From: Abelmoschus esculentus
Lineage: Eukaryota > Streptophyta > Magnoliopsida > Malvales > Malvaceae
DNA: 64,000 nucleotides
Reading direction: 5' to 3'
NCBI GenBank assembly: GCA_035048815.1
Contig: JAUCBN010000054.1
Location: 10,664,001 to 10,728,000, forward strand
Shown piece after piece: positions 12,301 through 23,951 of this stretch. The stretch's first letter is position 1, and every line of letters begins with the position of its first letter. Position numbers and translations under genes: made by a program. The notes beneath the pieces were generated by a model that did no database searches, was not told the origin of the DNA, and saw nothing but the letters and a program-made list of their open reading frames with translations.

Positions 12301-14357
12301 TATGCAATTTAATCCATGTATTTTTAGTTTGATTAATTTTAGTCCTTATAATTTTAGATTTTAATTATTTAGTTATTTATCTGAATAGTGAACGGTACAT
12401 GGATAATATGATTAGCTTACCGGGAATTAAAATGATAAGAACTAAATCTACAATTTATACTTATTACAGGGATTAATAATAGTGGCAAAAATTTAATGGT
12501 TAGTGTAATAATGTTTAGGTCAATTTCAAAAAAAAAAAAAGTTTAAATTCACGGAATCCGATTATATGTGTTTTGGCCAGTTTTGATTTGTATTTTATTT
12601 ATTATTTAGGTTTAAGTGATAAATAAATGTTTAAATTATATATATTTATAATTGTTTGATAGGTGTTTAAAATATATTTTGAGTTATTTAAAGTTTTTAG
12701 TATTTAAATAATTGTTTGTCGTAATTATTCGTTAATTTTTTTAGTTAATAAAATAATACACATGATAGTATTTTTTAAAATATCTTGAAATTCTTAAATT
12801 TTCTTGATTTGATATTATTACTCGTGTTGATTGCCTTTTAAACCATAAAATGAAGTGTTTTCTCTTATCGAATAATTTATTATTATTAAATAAAAATAAT
12901 AATTGAGTAAATCATTTAGTCTCATCGGTTAAAAGAACAGTTATTGTTTCTAGAGGTCATGAGTTTGAGTATCAATAATGTCAGTACAGTAATTGAGCGA
13001 CCAATCTCCAATGGTTGAGAATATACTCTAACCACTGAATAAAAAAAATTAAAATAAAAAATAATATTTTATTATTATTAAATAAAAAAACTTACCATCA
13101 AAATTTTCCAGCCTTACCTCCACCGGCTTCACCTCACTCGACCCTACCCCTGTGCCGTGGCTACTGTTCAAGCAAAACAGAAGCATATAAACAAACAATA
13201 AACTTGCAATTCTTTCTTCAGAGTCTTATAATTTTGGATGTAGGTAATGGAGGGTTGCCGATGAAGGGGAGGGGTGCAGATAGGGTACATGTTTTTTCCC
13301 CAATATTTTTATTTAAATTATTTTTACATTTAATAAAAAATATAACAGAAATATTAATAGAATAGCATAAAGTGATTAAAAAACAATTTAAAAGTTTAGT
13401 TATTAAAATAATTTTTTATATCCAAAGTAAGATGTGTCTGATAAGAGGTGGGCCTTACCCTGTTGTGTTGGGGGGTCTCACGGAATTGTTGAAAAGGGAT
13501 TGAATTTTTGGCTGATTCATAAGTAATTAAAAAAAATAAACCTTTTAATTTAATCTCACACCATGTTTAATGAGATGCTATATGGTTTGAAATATAGGAT
13601 AAATTCCACATAATTTTATTCCGTAAAATAAAAAATTAAATTAAATTATAAAATAGTTTTAAAATAATTTAGAGTATATAAAATAATTGAATGAAAACCT
13701 CATTAAATTGTAGGATAAACTACACTCATGAACACCCAACTATAAGTGTAGTTATATTTTGATCACCCATCTTTAAGTTTTATCAATCAAATCACTCAAT
13801 TATTTAAGTGATATTTATCAAATTATAACTGTTAAAAATTAACAGAAAAACTAATATAATAATTAAAAAATATATAATTACACAATTAATTTTTGTTATT
13901 TATATAATCTATCGATTTAACCCTAATTATAGATATTATTTTTATTAATGAAAAAAAAACTATAAAAAACAATTTAGGGTTATGATAAAAATAAAAATCA
14001 TATGTTGTTTTTCATAATAAAATTTAAATTAAACCTTAAATTTTATTTTCTTTTGTCATTGAAAATGTGTAGGATTTATATAGATAGATAAATATGAGAA
14101 CTGACAAAGGTAGTGGGCGAAAAAAGCTTGGTCTTGAGTCATCTTCTTCTTGTGGGAGCTCATGCTTCCACGTTCTTAGCTTCTCCATGGACTAATATAA
14201 ACTAATTTCCTCACAACTTTATCAGTAAATAAATTTATAAAATTATTTATTAATGGGTGTAGAGGATTATCACTGAAAATTTATATTTTTTATATAAATT
14301 ATTTAATTTTTGATTTTTTTAAATTTATCTTTGTCTTAACTCCGTTTCTAATAATTG
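12301..14357. other. AT-rich intergenic stretch
   Basis: No gene recognised. It holds a SINE-like copy (12905-13040, listed separately) and several degenerate low-complexity AT tracts. A slightly less AT-rich island at about 13110-13290 and another at 14100-14210 show no open reading frame of known family. Confidence 0.5.
12905..13040 (+). mobile_element. SINE-like, tRNA-derived repeat (copy 1)
   Basis: Contains an A-box-like segment (CATCGGTTAAAAG) and, about 30 nt later, a B-box-like segment (GAGTTTGAGTATC), then a body that ends near an A-rich tail. The same order and much of the same sequence occur at 32161-32290, including CTAGAG, GTTTGAG, ATTGAGCGA and AATGGT blocks. Two dispersed copies with Pol III-type boxes support a tRNA-derived SINE. 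No target duplication is clear. Confidence 0.5.
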
Positions 14358-14886
14358 AGGGGTGTTTAAAAATATTCAGATCCGGTTGATTCGATCCGAT
14401 TATCCATTGATTCTGTCCAAAATTTTGAATATCCGATCTGTTTTTTATTTTTGGATCAGATACCGATCCAATTTTAAGTTTTTCAGATCGGATACGGATC
14501 ACAATATTTCAAGTTTAGGATTATCCGAAAATCCAAAAATTAAAATTTTTATGAATATTAATCTTGTTCTATTTAACAATTTAGTGCTTGTTACATTTAA
14601 AAATTTTAAAAATTAAAATTTTTATAATTGTGAATATTAATGTATTTAGTAATTTGTTGTTTATTATATTCGGAATTCTAAAACTTTATAAATACAACCT
14701 TCAAATTCAAAAAATCAGTATAATCAAATTATATTTTTGGATAATTGGATATTCGACTATCCGATCCGAATATAAGGATATCCATTTTTCCCAAATTGAA
14801 TACGAATCATTATATCATTGATCCGAAACTCGAATATTTAACAAAATAAATTCGATCTGATTTGATATCCGACAATAAACACCCCT
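14358..14886. mobile_element. MITE-like element with AGGGGTGTTTA terminal inverted repeats
   Basis: Begins AGGGGTGTTTA and ends with its near-exact reverse complement TAAACACCCCT, spanning 529 bp. The interior is made of repeated ATCCGATCC/GGATATCC-like units and AT-rich DNA with no transposase. Size, termini and lack of coding support a non-autonomous DNA transposon, perhaps hAT-like. No convincing target-site duplication was seen. Confidence 0.55.
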
Positions 14887-15829
14887 ACCGATTACATGTT
14901 TGCTTATATCACTCTTTATCGATGAAATCATTCTTATTTGAAGGTATATAACTAATATCTATATTATATATTATATATTATTTTTATGTATAAACATAAT
15001 TTTTTTTTATAATAATAAAAAAAAGATTTCAATGCACCACGTAGCGTGTAGATTAATTTATATGAGTTTTAATATATTTAAGACCCTAAATCTAAAATAA
15101 AACAACCTTAAAGTACTTAATGAAACGTTTTATTGTTCTTATAATCCTACATTATTTTATAAAATTAATTTTTATTTAAACTGTTAAAATAAATAAACAC
15201 AAAAAGATTGTAGTTAAAAAAATCATAGAATAAAGATAGAGATTTCTAGTAGTATCTTTCACAATAAATGTCGTATATTTTCTCATAAAAATATAAATTT
15301 TATTCATATAATAATTAAAATGAAGATTTGTCGACAAAATTATAAATATAGCAATAAAAAGTATATAAATTTCGATTAACATTAATTTTAAAGCTTTATT
15401 TGGATAAATAATCATTTTCTTAAAGTTTAAAATTTATATGTTGTTTAAATTTTTTATATATTTCTTATAAAAGATTGTTTTTATCTTCAAAATTTAAAAT
15501 TTTATCTGAACCCTAATCCGATCCAATATCACTCTTAAAATTTTTTATCAAATCTAACTCGAATTTAAATTTTTATTAAAAATTCTAATTTGATCGGATC
15601 GAGTCGAATCAAAAGCCATCGGATTCGAATTCTGTGCCGTGGTGCCCATACCTATACAATATTTATAACCGAAAATATTTGTAGATTTTTTTTCCTACAA
15701 AAGCTACCGTCCAAAGTTGTTTGGCTAAACTCTCAACCTGCTTTTAAAAGTAGGAGAGCCTTCTCCATCTTCTCCGCCACCCAATCCCAACAAGACGACA
15801 ACTCTTATCATTTCCCTCAAGCTCTAGCC
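14887..15829. other. AT-rich region and presumed CYP94 promoter and 5' leader
   Basis: No gene seen. 15490-15640 contains diverged GATCCGAT/GGATCGAGTCGAATC units like those inside the element at 14358-14886, so it is probably a degraded relative. The last 100-200 bases before 15830 are less AT-rich and are probably the leader of the P450 gene. An upstream in-frame ATG at 15590 lies inside the repeat relic and is not taken as the start. Confidence 0.4.
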
Positions 15830-18160
15830 ATGGAAATCGAACTATTATGCTCATTCCAGTCACTACTTCTCCTCTCTCTCACCATTCTCTACTGTTACTA
15901 CCTCTTCGGTTTACATCAGAAACAGAATGTGAATCATCATGGCTTCAAAACCTACCCCGTGCTCGGTTCCTTGCCTGATTTCCTCAGAAACAGGCATCGG
16001 TTCCTCGATTGGACGACCGAGATCCTACGACGGTGTCCGACAAACACCGCCGTGTTTCGACGTCCCGGTAAGATCCATGGTGTCATCACCGCGAACCCTT
16101 TGAACGTGGAGTATGCTCTGAAGGCCAAGTTCGAGAACTACCCGAAAGGGGAGCGATTCATTTCGATGCTCAATGACTTTCTCGGCCGAGGAATCTTCAA
16201 CTCCGACGGCGATCTTTGGAAGATTCAGAGGAAAACGGCGAGCTACGAGTTCAATACCAGATCGCTTCGCAATTTCATCATGGATTGCGTTCGGGTCGAG
16301 ATTTCGACGCGGTTGATTCCGGTCCTGAACCGGGCTTCGGAAACGAACCAGGTATGGTTTGAGTACCTGTTAAATTACCAATTTGATTTACGTACTATTT
16401 CAAGATAAATTATAAAAATAATAAATAAATTACCAATTTGATATACGTATTATAAATCAGTGATAAATTTTAATAAATTTAAATATTATTTTATAATAAT
16501 TCGATAAATTTTAATAATTATTTTATAATAATTTTATAATAATTCTATACATTTAATTATTATTTTGTAATATATAAAAATTAATGATTAAAATGTATTT
16601 TTTCTTAACTTAATAACCATTTGTATACTTCATTTTTTTTATTGACTTTAAAAATATAATTCAATGATTTTAAAAGTGATTTTAAAAAAAGTTGATTATA
16701 AAATTTTAGTATTATAAATTACTTTAAACATGATATTATAAATTAAAAATAAATGAATATCTTTTAGGAAAACAACTTAAATTATATTTAAATTTATTAT
16801 TATATAAAATAAATCAATATAAATAATAAAAATATAAAAATTATAATAACTTATTATTAATCAGCTTGGTTCCACTTAAGTAAGTCTTAGGTTCGAGGTA
16901 TTGTGTATCCAGAAAATCCTTACTGGGAGACTCAGAAAATCCGTGCGACCCGTGTCAATCTGGATTAGTCAGGGTTTAACCCTGGAACCACAAGAGCAAT
17001 AAAAAATTATATTTAAAATATAAATTTTAAATATTTTTAAATAATTAATATAAAATTTTGAATTAAATATAAAAAATTAGCCTCTAAATTATGTACTTTT
17101 ATATTACTGTAATATAATTAAATATTAATTCACTATATTACTAGTTATTCTATTTTATAATATTAACCAGGTGTTGGATTTTCAAGATCTTTTGGAGCAA
17201 TTCGCCTTTGATAACATATGCAAATTGGCTTTCAATGTGGACCCAGCTTGTCTAGGAGCAAAGGGAAAAGGATCACAATTCATGCAGGCATTCGAACAAG
17301 CTGCAACACTTAGTTCCGCTAGATTCATGTATGCTTTCCCATTTCTATGGAAGCTAAGCAAGATTTTAAACATTGGACCGGAGAAAAACTTGAAGAAATC
17401 GATCGGAATTGTTCACGAATTCGCCGATAACATCATACAAACACGATTACGATCGAAAGATGAAATCGAAGATGAAGACTTACTATCGAGGTTCATCCGA
17501 AACGATGACAATTCACCTCAATTCCTACGGGATATCATCATAAGCTTCATCTTAGCAGGACGAGACACAACATCTGCAGCTTTAAGTTGGTTCTTTTGGC
17601 TACTCTCACGAAACCCGAACGTCCAACGGAACATACTAATCGAACTCGAAACGATCCGAACAAGGAACGGGAAGGCCATTGGTGACGCATACACGTTCGA
17701 TGAACTACGTGACATGTACTATCTTCATGCATCAATTTCCGAGAGTATGCGGTTGTACCCTCCGGTCCCCGTCGACTCGAAAGCTTGTCTAACCGACGAC
17801 ATACTCCCGGACGGCACTTTCATAGGGAAAGGTTGGTTTTTCACTTACCATGCGTATGCAATGGGAAGGATGGAGGCCATATGGGGCAAGAATTGCGACG
17901 AATATTTGCCCGAGAGGTGGCTTGACGAGACTGGTAAGTACAAGGCCGAGAATCCCTTTCGGTTCCCCATCTTCCATGGTGGACCAAGGATGTGTTTAGG
18001 TAAAGACATGGCTTATATTCAGATGAAATCGATTGTTGCAGCAGTGTTGGAGAGGTTTGTTGTAGAGGTTGAAGGGGAAGAAGACAAGACTCCTCAACAG
18101 TTGTTGTCTCTAACTCTAAGGATGAAAGGAGGGTTACCAGTTAGGGTAAGGGGAAGATGA
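15830..18160 (+). CDS. Cytochrome P450, CYP94 family (probable fatty-acid omega-hydroxylase)
   Basis: Haem monooxygenase of the CYP86 clan, anchored in the ER membrane. CYP94 enzymes hydroxylate fatty acids at or near the omega end; some subfamilies oxidise jasmonoyl-isoleucine. Two exons, 15830-16351 and 17171-18160, give 503 residues, a normal length. Visible in order: an N-terminal hydrophobic anchor (about residues 5-25), the NSDGDLWKIQRK segment, the I-helix AGRDTT, the ExxR motif ESMR, the PERW motif, and the haem loop FHGGPRMCLG (Cys codon 17993-17995). HAYAMGRM, WGKN and GKDMAYIQMKS favour the CYP94A/CYP94D side over the CYP94B/C jasmonate hydroxylases, but I cannot settle the subfamily. 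The start at 15830 puts Met directly before the anchor; an upstream ATG would add 80 residues of repeat-derived sequence. Both splice sites are canonical and the frame is open throughout. Confidence 0.9.
16861..16992 (+). repeat. Repeat-like insertion in CYP94 intron with B-box-like motif
   Basis: A GC-richer island inside an otherwise extremely AT-rich intron (16352-17170). It includes GGTTCGAGG, a good match to a Pol III B box, about 25 nt after a GGTTCCACTTAAG segment. It resembles a SINE body, but no second copy or target duplication was found here, so the assignment is tentative. Confidence 0.35.
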
Positions 18161-19301
18161 GCCTGTAATGGACTTGGGTTTTCTTTTCATTTTTGATGAT
18201 GGTCAATCTTTATTTTATATGTTTGTAATATAGTATGTGGCAATGAATTATTAAGATGTTAAATTTTATATAAATGTATGGTATTTAAATATGAGTATAG
18301 TTGAGAAGGTTATCTCATAATAGGGTTTTGTATTTTCTGAAATAATCAGTTAAAAAGAAATTGTATATCTATTGTTTATTTTTTTTTAAAGTAAATATGA
18401 TAAACACAAAGGCCTTTATTAGTTTTGAAAAATTAATATTTAACATTACATTTTTTTTTAATTTTGGTACCCGTACCATTAAAAACTAACTAATATAACG
18501 ATCATAGTTATAGTTTTAATCTAAAATATTTATATATGATCAATTTAGTTCAAAATCTATTAATTTAAAATATAGTCTTAACTTCGAGAATAAAACTATA
18601 AAATCATATTTGATTGGAAAAAGAAAATTGAGAAATTTATAATTATAATCCAAGAATCAAAATAATGTTTAAATTGATAGATTATATAAGTTTTTGAAGT
18701 AAAACTGAAATTAACTCAATCCACATCACTATTTCTATTAGTTTTTAATGGTTGAGGTACCAAAATAAAAAAAAAAAAAGCGTTATTTTGTCAAAAATAA
18801 TAGTTGGGTACCAAATTAGTAACGTAAACATAGATAGGATGCTAAATATATAGTTTTCCTTAAAAATTTAAAAAAATTGTTAATGTAACATTATAGAACT
18901 GATGTGCATCAAGTGACGTAATATCTAAAGAAAAAATTTCAAAGATATAATGATTAGATTTGGTAAAAAAAATTAAGGTAATACTCAAATACTTTTACAC
19001 TTTCGTCCATTTATCTTTCATTTAACACTTAAAACATAATATAAAAAGGTTCCCTAAATAAAATATCTTAAACACTTTTATAACAAGAAAAGAAGCAAAC
19101 ACAATGCAAAACAAAATAGAAAACATGGAACTATATATCCTCCATTCAGATTAAACAAGCAACAGTTGATGAAGGGAAAGGGTGAGGAAACTAACTTGTT
19201 CAATGATTTACATCCCAACACCTATATCTATATATGTATATAGATAGATGATATATAGTCTTGCACAAAACACCAATACTATGAAATTTCCATGGCAGAT
19301 G
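18161..19301. other. Intergenic AT-rich sequence between convergent CYP94 and MATH genes
   Basis: The two flanking genes point towards each other, so both 3' ends fall here. It contains the inverted-repeat element 18450-18781. No coding region recognised. A dense AT/TATA-like stretch at 19220-19260 shows no associated gene. Confidence 0.5.
18450..18781. mobile_element. Inverted-repeat element of about 330 bp (MITE-like)
   Basis: The left arm (18450-18490, poly-T then ATTTTGGTACC and CCATTAAAAACTAA) is matched in reverse complement by the right arm (18738-18781, TTAGTTTTTAATGG and GGTACCAAAAT then poly-A). The arms are about 40 bp with few mismatches, and the interior is AT-rich and non-coding. 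Terminal inverted repeats with no coding capacity indicate a non-autonomous DNA element. Confidence 0.55.
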
Positions 19302-19472
19302 TTAAATCATTCGTTTTATAGAAGAAATGAAATCTCTCATCCTTCTCCATTCAGCCATGACAGTCTTCTCTTCCTGCTCGGCAACCTCGGCTTTGGCTTC
19401 ATACTCTGACCATTCCTTCCCCAAGGATTCCAACTCCTCTTTCATTTTCATGGAACTTCTGAATATCCCCTT
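19302..19472 (-). pseudogene. Untranslated C-terminal tail of the MATH/coiled-coil gene behind a TGA
   Basis: Directly after the TGA at 19473-19475, the same frame stays open for 56 codons (KGIFRSSMKMKEELESLGKE and onward, ending ISSIKRMI) before a TAA at 19302-19304. It continues the Glu/Lys-rich coiled coil and matches what I know of the family C-terminus. The TGA therefore looks like a nonsense mutation of a sense codon (for example TGG or CGA) and not the ancestral end. Confidence 0.65.
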
Positions 19473-21585
19473 TCATTCAGCCAACATATTCTCCCTTCTC
19501 TTATGTGCTTCTTCAACTTGGTCATGAAGGGCAACAAGATTTCGCTCAATCTGTTTCACCTCTGATTCGACCGCCTTATATCGGAGTACATTACGATCCA
19601 AATTATGAGTAAGCATCAGCTTGATAGATTCCTTCTTAGTAAGATTATCCTTGTCCTGATCTGCTTTCACTGCTCGGTCACCTAGTTCAAGCAAGCTTTC
19701 CTCCATGGCTGACAGCACATCCTTTTGCTTAATTGTAAGAGTGGTAGAGGAACAATAAAAACTAGCTAGGATCCTGAATGCCTTAATATAAACTGCAGAA
19801 TACTTCAAGTAAAGGTAATAATAAGTTGGGGAGCTATTCAAGACTTCCTCCACTTTAGCCAGTGCTTCCTTTGCTTCTTCTCGAGAAAAAACAGTTTTAG
19901 AGCCTGAAAGCTCAGACTCTAAGCTAGTGAAAAACGTCTTCATATCTTCATCAGTAGGCTCTTCAGGTTTAACAGCCTAAAATGGCGTAAAAGAAAACGA
20001 TTAATAGAAGTAATAAGTGCATTAATATAACAAGTAACTTTGATTACTGACCTCAACCTGGCAAGAAAGCTGTGTTGGTGGAGGAGTTTTTAACTCTTCT
20101 GGTTTGGTTACTGTAGTTTTCTGGTTGTCTATGGTTTCCTTAGCACAAAAAGCTTCCCCGGTTTTAAGTTTATCCGAATCAGTTTCGACTATTAATTCAT
20201 GTGAAATCAAAGCTTTAGTCCTATCAGTGGAAAAATAGGCTTCAACCAAGCATGCATCATTGATGAGATAGCCTCTTTTCGGGTCATGTAATTCATTAAG
20301 AGGTAAGAATGATGAGAAGCCCCAACTTTCATCCTTCGTACGGAACACCCGCGTAGCAACTGCCAAAAGCAGGAGTATGTATCATAGCTAACTACATGAG
20401 TAAACAAGCTAATAACAGATTCTAATACGAAAAATATGGCACAGATAACATATTAGGCTTTTGGTCTTTGACTGTTTAGACCATACCAAAGCCTCAAACA
20501 AGCTAATATATTGGGGGAAATGGGAGATTAGATTTCAGTGAGTCGTATTCTTTTTCTCAACCCGCGACCAATATGAACTCGAAACTTCTTAGTGTCTCTG
20601 TTCCATGCCTCATTCATAATGCATTTGATTCCAGGACCCAGGGGAACATACAAAATAAACACTCAGCCCTCAAAGAAGATGATGCAAAATAGCCAAAACA
20701 AGGAATTTAAAGAGATTACACGATCGAATTACAAGTAACTTCGCTTTCATAAAGCATCAACGAATGTGAAGAAATGACCGAGTAGATAACAGCTAACATT
20801 TAGCAAATGACACCAATATCAACTACCCTTCCCCTGTTATACCATGACCATCTTTGTATGAAAATAAATAAAACAAGTTCACAAAGGGAAAAAGAAGAAG
20901 CAAAAAACATGTTTCCACATATATATATACAATTCTTTAGAATCAAAGAACTATATCCATATCACCCATATCAAATAACTATAGCAGCTCATCACTTAGG
21001 TTCTTTTGCAATATCTAGTACTCAACAAGAAGTTACAAGTGGAAGTGGGTACACTCATTTTCCACTCGACGTCCTCTTCATGAGCCGATTGGTTCGAACA
21101 AATGTGTGTCTTGTAAAATGCAGTGAAAAGAACAACCATCATCTTATGTTTGTTTTATAGAATTATGATTACTACAACAAAATACCTTGTGTAACAGAAG
21201 TTCTCCGATCAATTTGATCAATGATTGCGAATCCGAATTGGACATATCCACTCCACCTAGAAGGCAAAGTTGCTGAAGCTGCAACACCTAAAAAAATTGA
21301 CAAATAATCCCCACCATCTCCCTTGGGGTAAATGTGAATTCGCCTGCCAAATAAGCTTCCATGCAAAACATAAGTGATGGGAGATGAAATGCAAATCAAA
21401 ACATGAGCAACAACAAGAAGATCAAATTTATACCATTTGTTGCCATCAACAGTGAAATCTTCAGAGTAGAGATGTTTGTCTACAATAGAGGAGAAATTCT
21501 CAATCTTCCATGTGAACTTCCCTATCTTTTCATTAATATCCATATACCGAAACTTACTATGAACTGCACTCAAAATTTTAAACAT
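19473..21585 (-). CDS. MATH domain and coiled-coil domain protein, truncated by in-frame TGA
   Basis: Member of the plant MATH/coiled-coil family (RTM3-like relatives; databases often call them UBP12-like because the MATH domain is shared). Exact role unknown; MATH domains bind partner proteins. Four exons on the minus strand: 21585-21434, 21343-21186, 20359-20052, 19976-19473, all GT-AG and in phase, 373 residues. MATH domain in exons 1-3: FTWKIENFS, NKW joined to RIHIYPKGD, SATLPSRWSGY, WGFSSFLPL, PKRGYLINDACLVEA. A Ser/Thr/Pro linker follows, then the coiled-coil half (FSREEAKEALAKVEE, EVKQIERNLVALHDQ). The protease domain of UBP12 is absent, as usual for this family. The start could be 21585 or the second Met at 21543; nothing decides it. 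The frame ends in a TGA that seems to remove the last 56 codons, so the protein may be slightly short but functional, or the gene may be decaying. Confidence 0.8.
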
Positions 21586-21587
21586 AA

Positions 21588-21630
21588 GAACAAAGAAAAG
21601 AAAAGAAAAGAAAAGAAAAGAAAAGAAAAA
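21588..21630 (+). repeat. (AGAAA)n microsatellite
   Basis: About eight near-perfect AGAAA/AAAGA units directly upstream of the MATH gene start; on the coding strand this is a pyrimidine-rich 5' leader. It is likely to be length-variable. Confidence 0.85.
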
Positions 21631-22379
21631 CAGGGTTTTAGAGCGTGACTTTGCAGTGTTTGGAGATTGAGAAAGTAAAAGAAAACGGCAGGGAAAGGTT
21701 TTACATGTTTACGAATACCTTTTCCTTCCATGATCAAGTAATGTGGGGCTCAAAGAAACGTGGAGTGGGAGACGAGGGTTCCAATTTTGATCAAATATTG
21801 ACGGCTCAAGTATAAATAGGGTTTTAGATTCGAATCATGATATTGTAAATGGATTTTTTTTGAATTAACTACAGTGGTTATATTAGCATATTTTGATCGC
21901 TCAATCATGTTTAATTTGAATTAATCAATTCATACATTGAATACAGATAATCATAACAAAAAAATCAATAAAGTTTTGCATTTTTCATGTTTAAGATTCA
22001 AATTTTGTCTATGCTCTAATAAATTTTAGGTTAATTATTTACAAATACAAGTTTTAACAAAATTTAAGATTTATATTTTAAAATAGATCGAATCTAAATA
22101 AAAATGCATGATCTTTGTTTTAAAAATTATGTGTGAATTTATATCAATTTGATTGATCCAAGTTTATGCAATTTTAGTAAAAAGTGTTATTTAAAGTAAT
22201 TCTTTGGAATTTATGATTAGTTCGAAATCAAAAGATGTTTGAACTTGATACAATTGAGAGAAATAGCATTTTTAAGCACAACTATCGTATTCTTGTTGAG
22301 GCTCGACGCACTATTGATTCTTTAAAGAAGTTGTAAATTCCTATTCGATTAACTATATTTTTTAATGAATAACAAAAAC
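21631..22379. other. Promoter-side intergenic sequence of the MATH gene
   Basis: AT-rich and without a recognised gene. The first 200 bases are likely the promoter and leader of the minus-strand MATH gene. No defined regulatory motif can be supported. Confidence 0.4.
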
Positions 22380-22790
22380 TACCATATGAGGGGAATTGGA
22401 AGATTAATGTTGATGATGCTCGAAATTTGTCTGATGGTAAAGTATCTTGTGAAGGTGTAATTAAAGACTCAATGGTACGAGAATGGCTAGATTTTCAAAG
22501 TATATTGGGCATTGTTTTGTGATTGAAGTTAAATTTTGAATGGTTTTTGAATGACTGCATTAATCTATCTAGTGTATGAATACGAGAAATATTATGATTG
22601 AGTCTAACAATTTGGATGTTGTCAGTATGTTACAAAATAACGAATGTAATTCATTTCTTTCTCTTATTTATTCCATTAAAAATATTATACAAGAATATGG
22701 ACATGTCGTCCTACAACAAGTGTTTCGCGAAGGTAATATGATAACAAATGTGATGGTTAAATTGTGTTCTTAAGATAGCTTTGAGTCGCG
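22380..22790 (+). pseudogene. Degenerate RNase H-like domain of retroelement type
   Basis: Frame-disrupted translation contains WKINVDDARNLSDGKVSCEG and GVIKDS early, MIESNNLDVVSMLQN in the middle, and HVVLQQVFREGNMITN late. This is the order of motifs in the plant reverse-transcriptase-like RNase H domain (start 'DGA', central 'ESDN', end 'HVxRExNxxAD'). Several stop codons interrupt it and the final Asp motif is lost. It is probably a relic of a non-LTR retrotransposon or of the RNase H-like gene family derived from one. Confidence 0.5.
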
Positions 22791-23612
22791 CCTTTTATTG
22801 CAACCTTTGGATGATGTCTAAGCTATATTGTATGCTGATATTGATTAATGTTGTTTTATTTTTTAGTTGTTTTTTTTTGGATTTATCTCGTACGTTTTTT
22901 TTATAATATTACTATAAGTATTCTTTTCTTTCGATTTATGTTAGGAAAATTTTAATGAGATATATAATAGTATCTTTCTACTATTTATAAAAAAAATATA
23001 TGTGTGTGTATTTTAATGTACGGGTACTTGACCTAAACCTTATTAAAATCAATCTATGAATGAATATCTATTTCTACTTTTAAGTTATTTTTTTACTTAA
23101 TGTTCGAGGGGGAAATTTGTTTTCTTTTTAGTATTTTTTTATATGCCTAACGTTAAAAAGTAATAATTTTAAATCTTAAAAATAATATTTTTTAAAGAAT
23201 TTTCACACGAAGATAAAGTTCCATTCACCTTCTTCCCCATGTCCAAGGGCACATTTTTTTCTCATACTGTGTAGGAAGTGGGAGGGGTTGCCTTCCAAAA
23301 TTTTTGGTATAATTGCATTTTTAGTTCCTTTTAGTTTAAATGTTAATTAAATAAGATTTTTGTCTCTCTTAATTTTTAAATTTGAAGGTTTAATCCCTTT
23401 CAATATTAAATTCTAACTCCGTCCCTGATCTTAGAAGAAGAAGATAAATTGAAAATAATTTCACCATTAATGAAGCTTAATGTGTCCAATCTTCTTAGGC
23501 AACCTATTCTTGAGGGTTTTTTAATACTAAATTTGGATTCAACCTTCTTGCCAGAGTGTGTTAAGGCAGCTGAATTAGTAGTTTATTATTTCTCTCTTTT
23601 CCACCATTTCAG
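22791..23612. other. AT-rich sequence between relics
   Basis: No gene recognised. The part from about 23460 to 23612 may be an old intron or leader of the adjacent MATH-family fragment, since it ends in a good acceptor (TTTCAG at 23607-23612). Confidence 0.4.
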
Positions 23613-23821
23613 GTCATCGAACCTGAAGAACCTAGTGAAGAAGATACGGACACATTCTTCTCTAGCTTAGAGCACGAGCTTTGGAGCTCCGACATTGTTT
23701 ATTCTCGAGAAGAAGCAAAGCAAGCATTGGCTAAAGTAGATGAAACCTTGAGTATGAGCAAAAAAAAAATGAGTTGTTGGCCATGGAGGACAGCTCAAAC
23801 AAAGCAGTGCATGACCGAGCA
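23613..23821 (+). pseudogene. Fragment of a MATH/coiled-coil gene, internally deleted
   Basis: After a splice-acceptor-like TTTCAG the + strand reads VIEPEEPSEEDTDTFFSSLE and then VYSREEAKQALAKVDETLSM. This matches the start of exon 4 of the minus-strand gene at 19473-21585 (VKPEEPTDEDMKTFFTSLE, FSREEAKEALAKVEEVL). About 40 codons are then missing, and the match resumes at nucleotide level with GCCATGGAGGA and GACCGAGCA, out of frame. No MATH exons are seen upstream. It is a dead paralogue fragment lying in the opposite orientation. Confidence 0.7.
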
Positions 23822-23951
23822 ATCTAATCCGAAACCTTTAAGCTCGGATCCTTCTCCTGGAACGAACTCATTTGTGCTTTGTAAAGAACCTTTAAGCATT
23901 GGTTTAAACACTTTCGTACTAAAAGGTCAACAAAATTAAAAAGAAAAGTAT

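Noticed and set aside
15590..15829. In-frame 80-residue N-terminal extension of the P450
   Set aside because: It derives from a degraded repeat, has no family match and would place the membrane anchor in the interior. The ATG at 15830 gives a normal CYP94 N-terminus.
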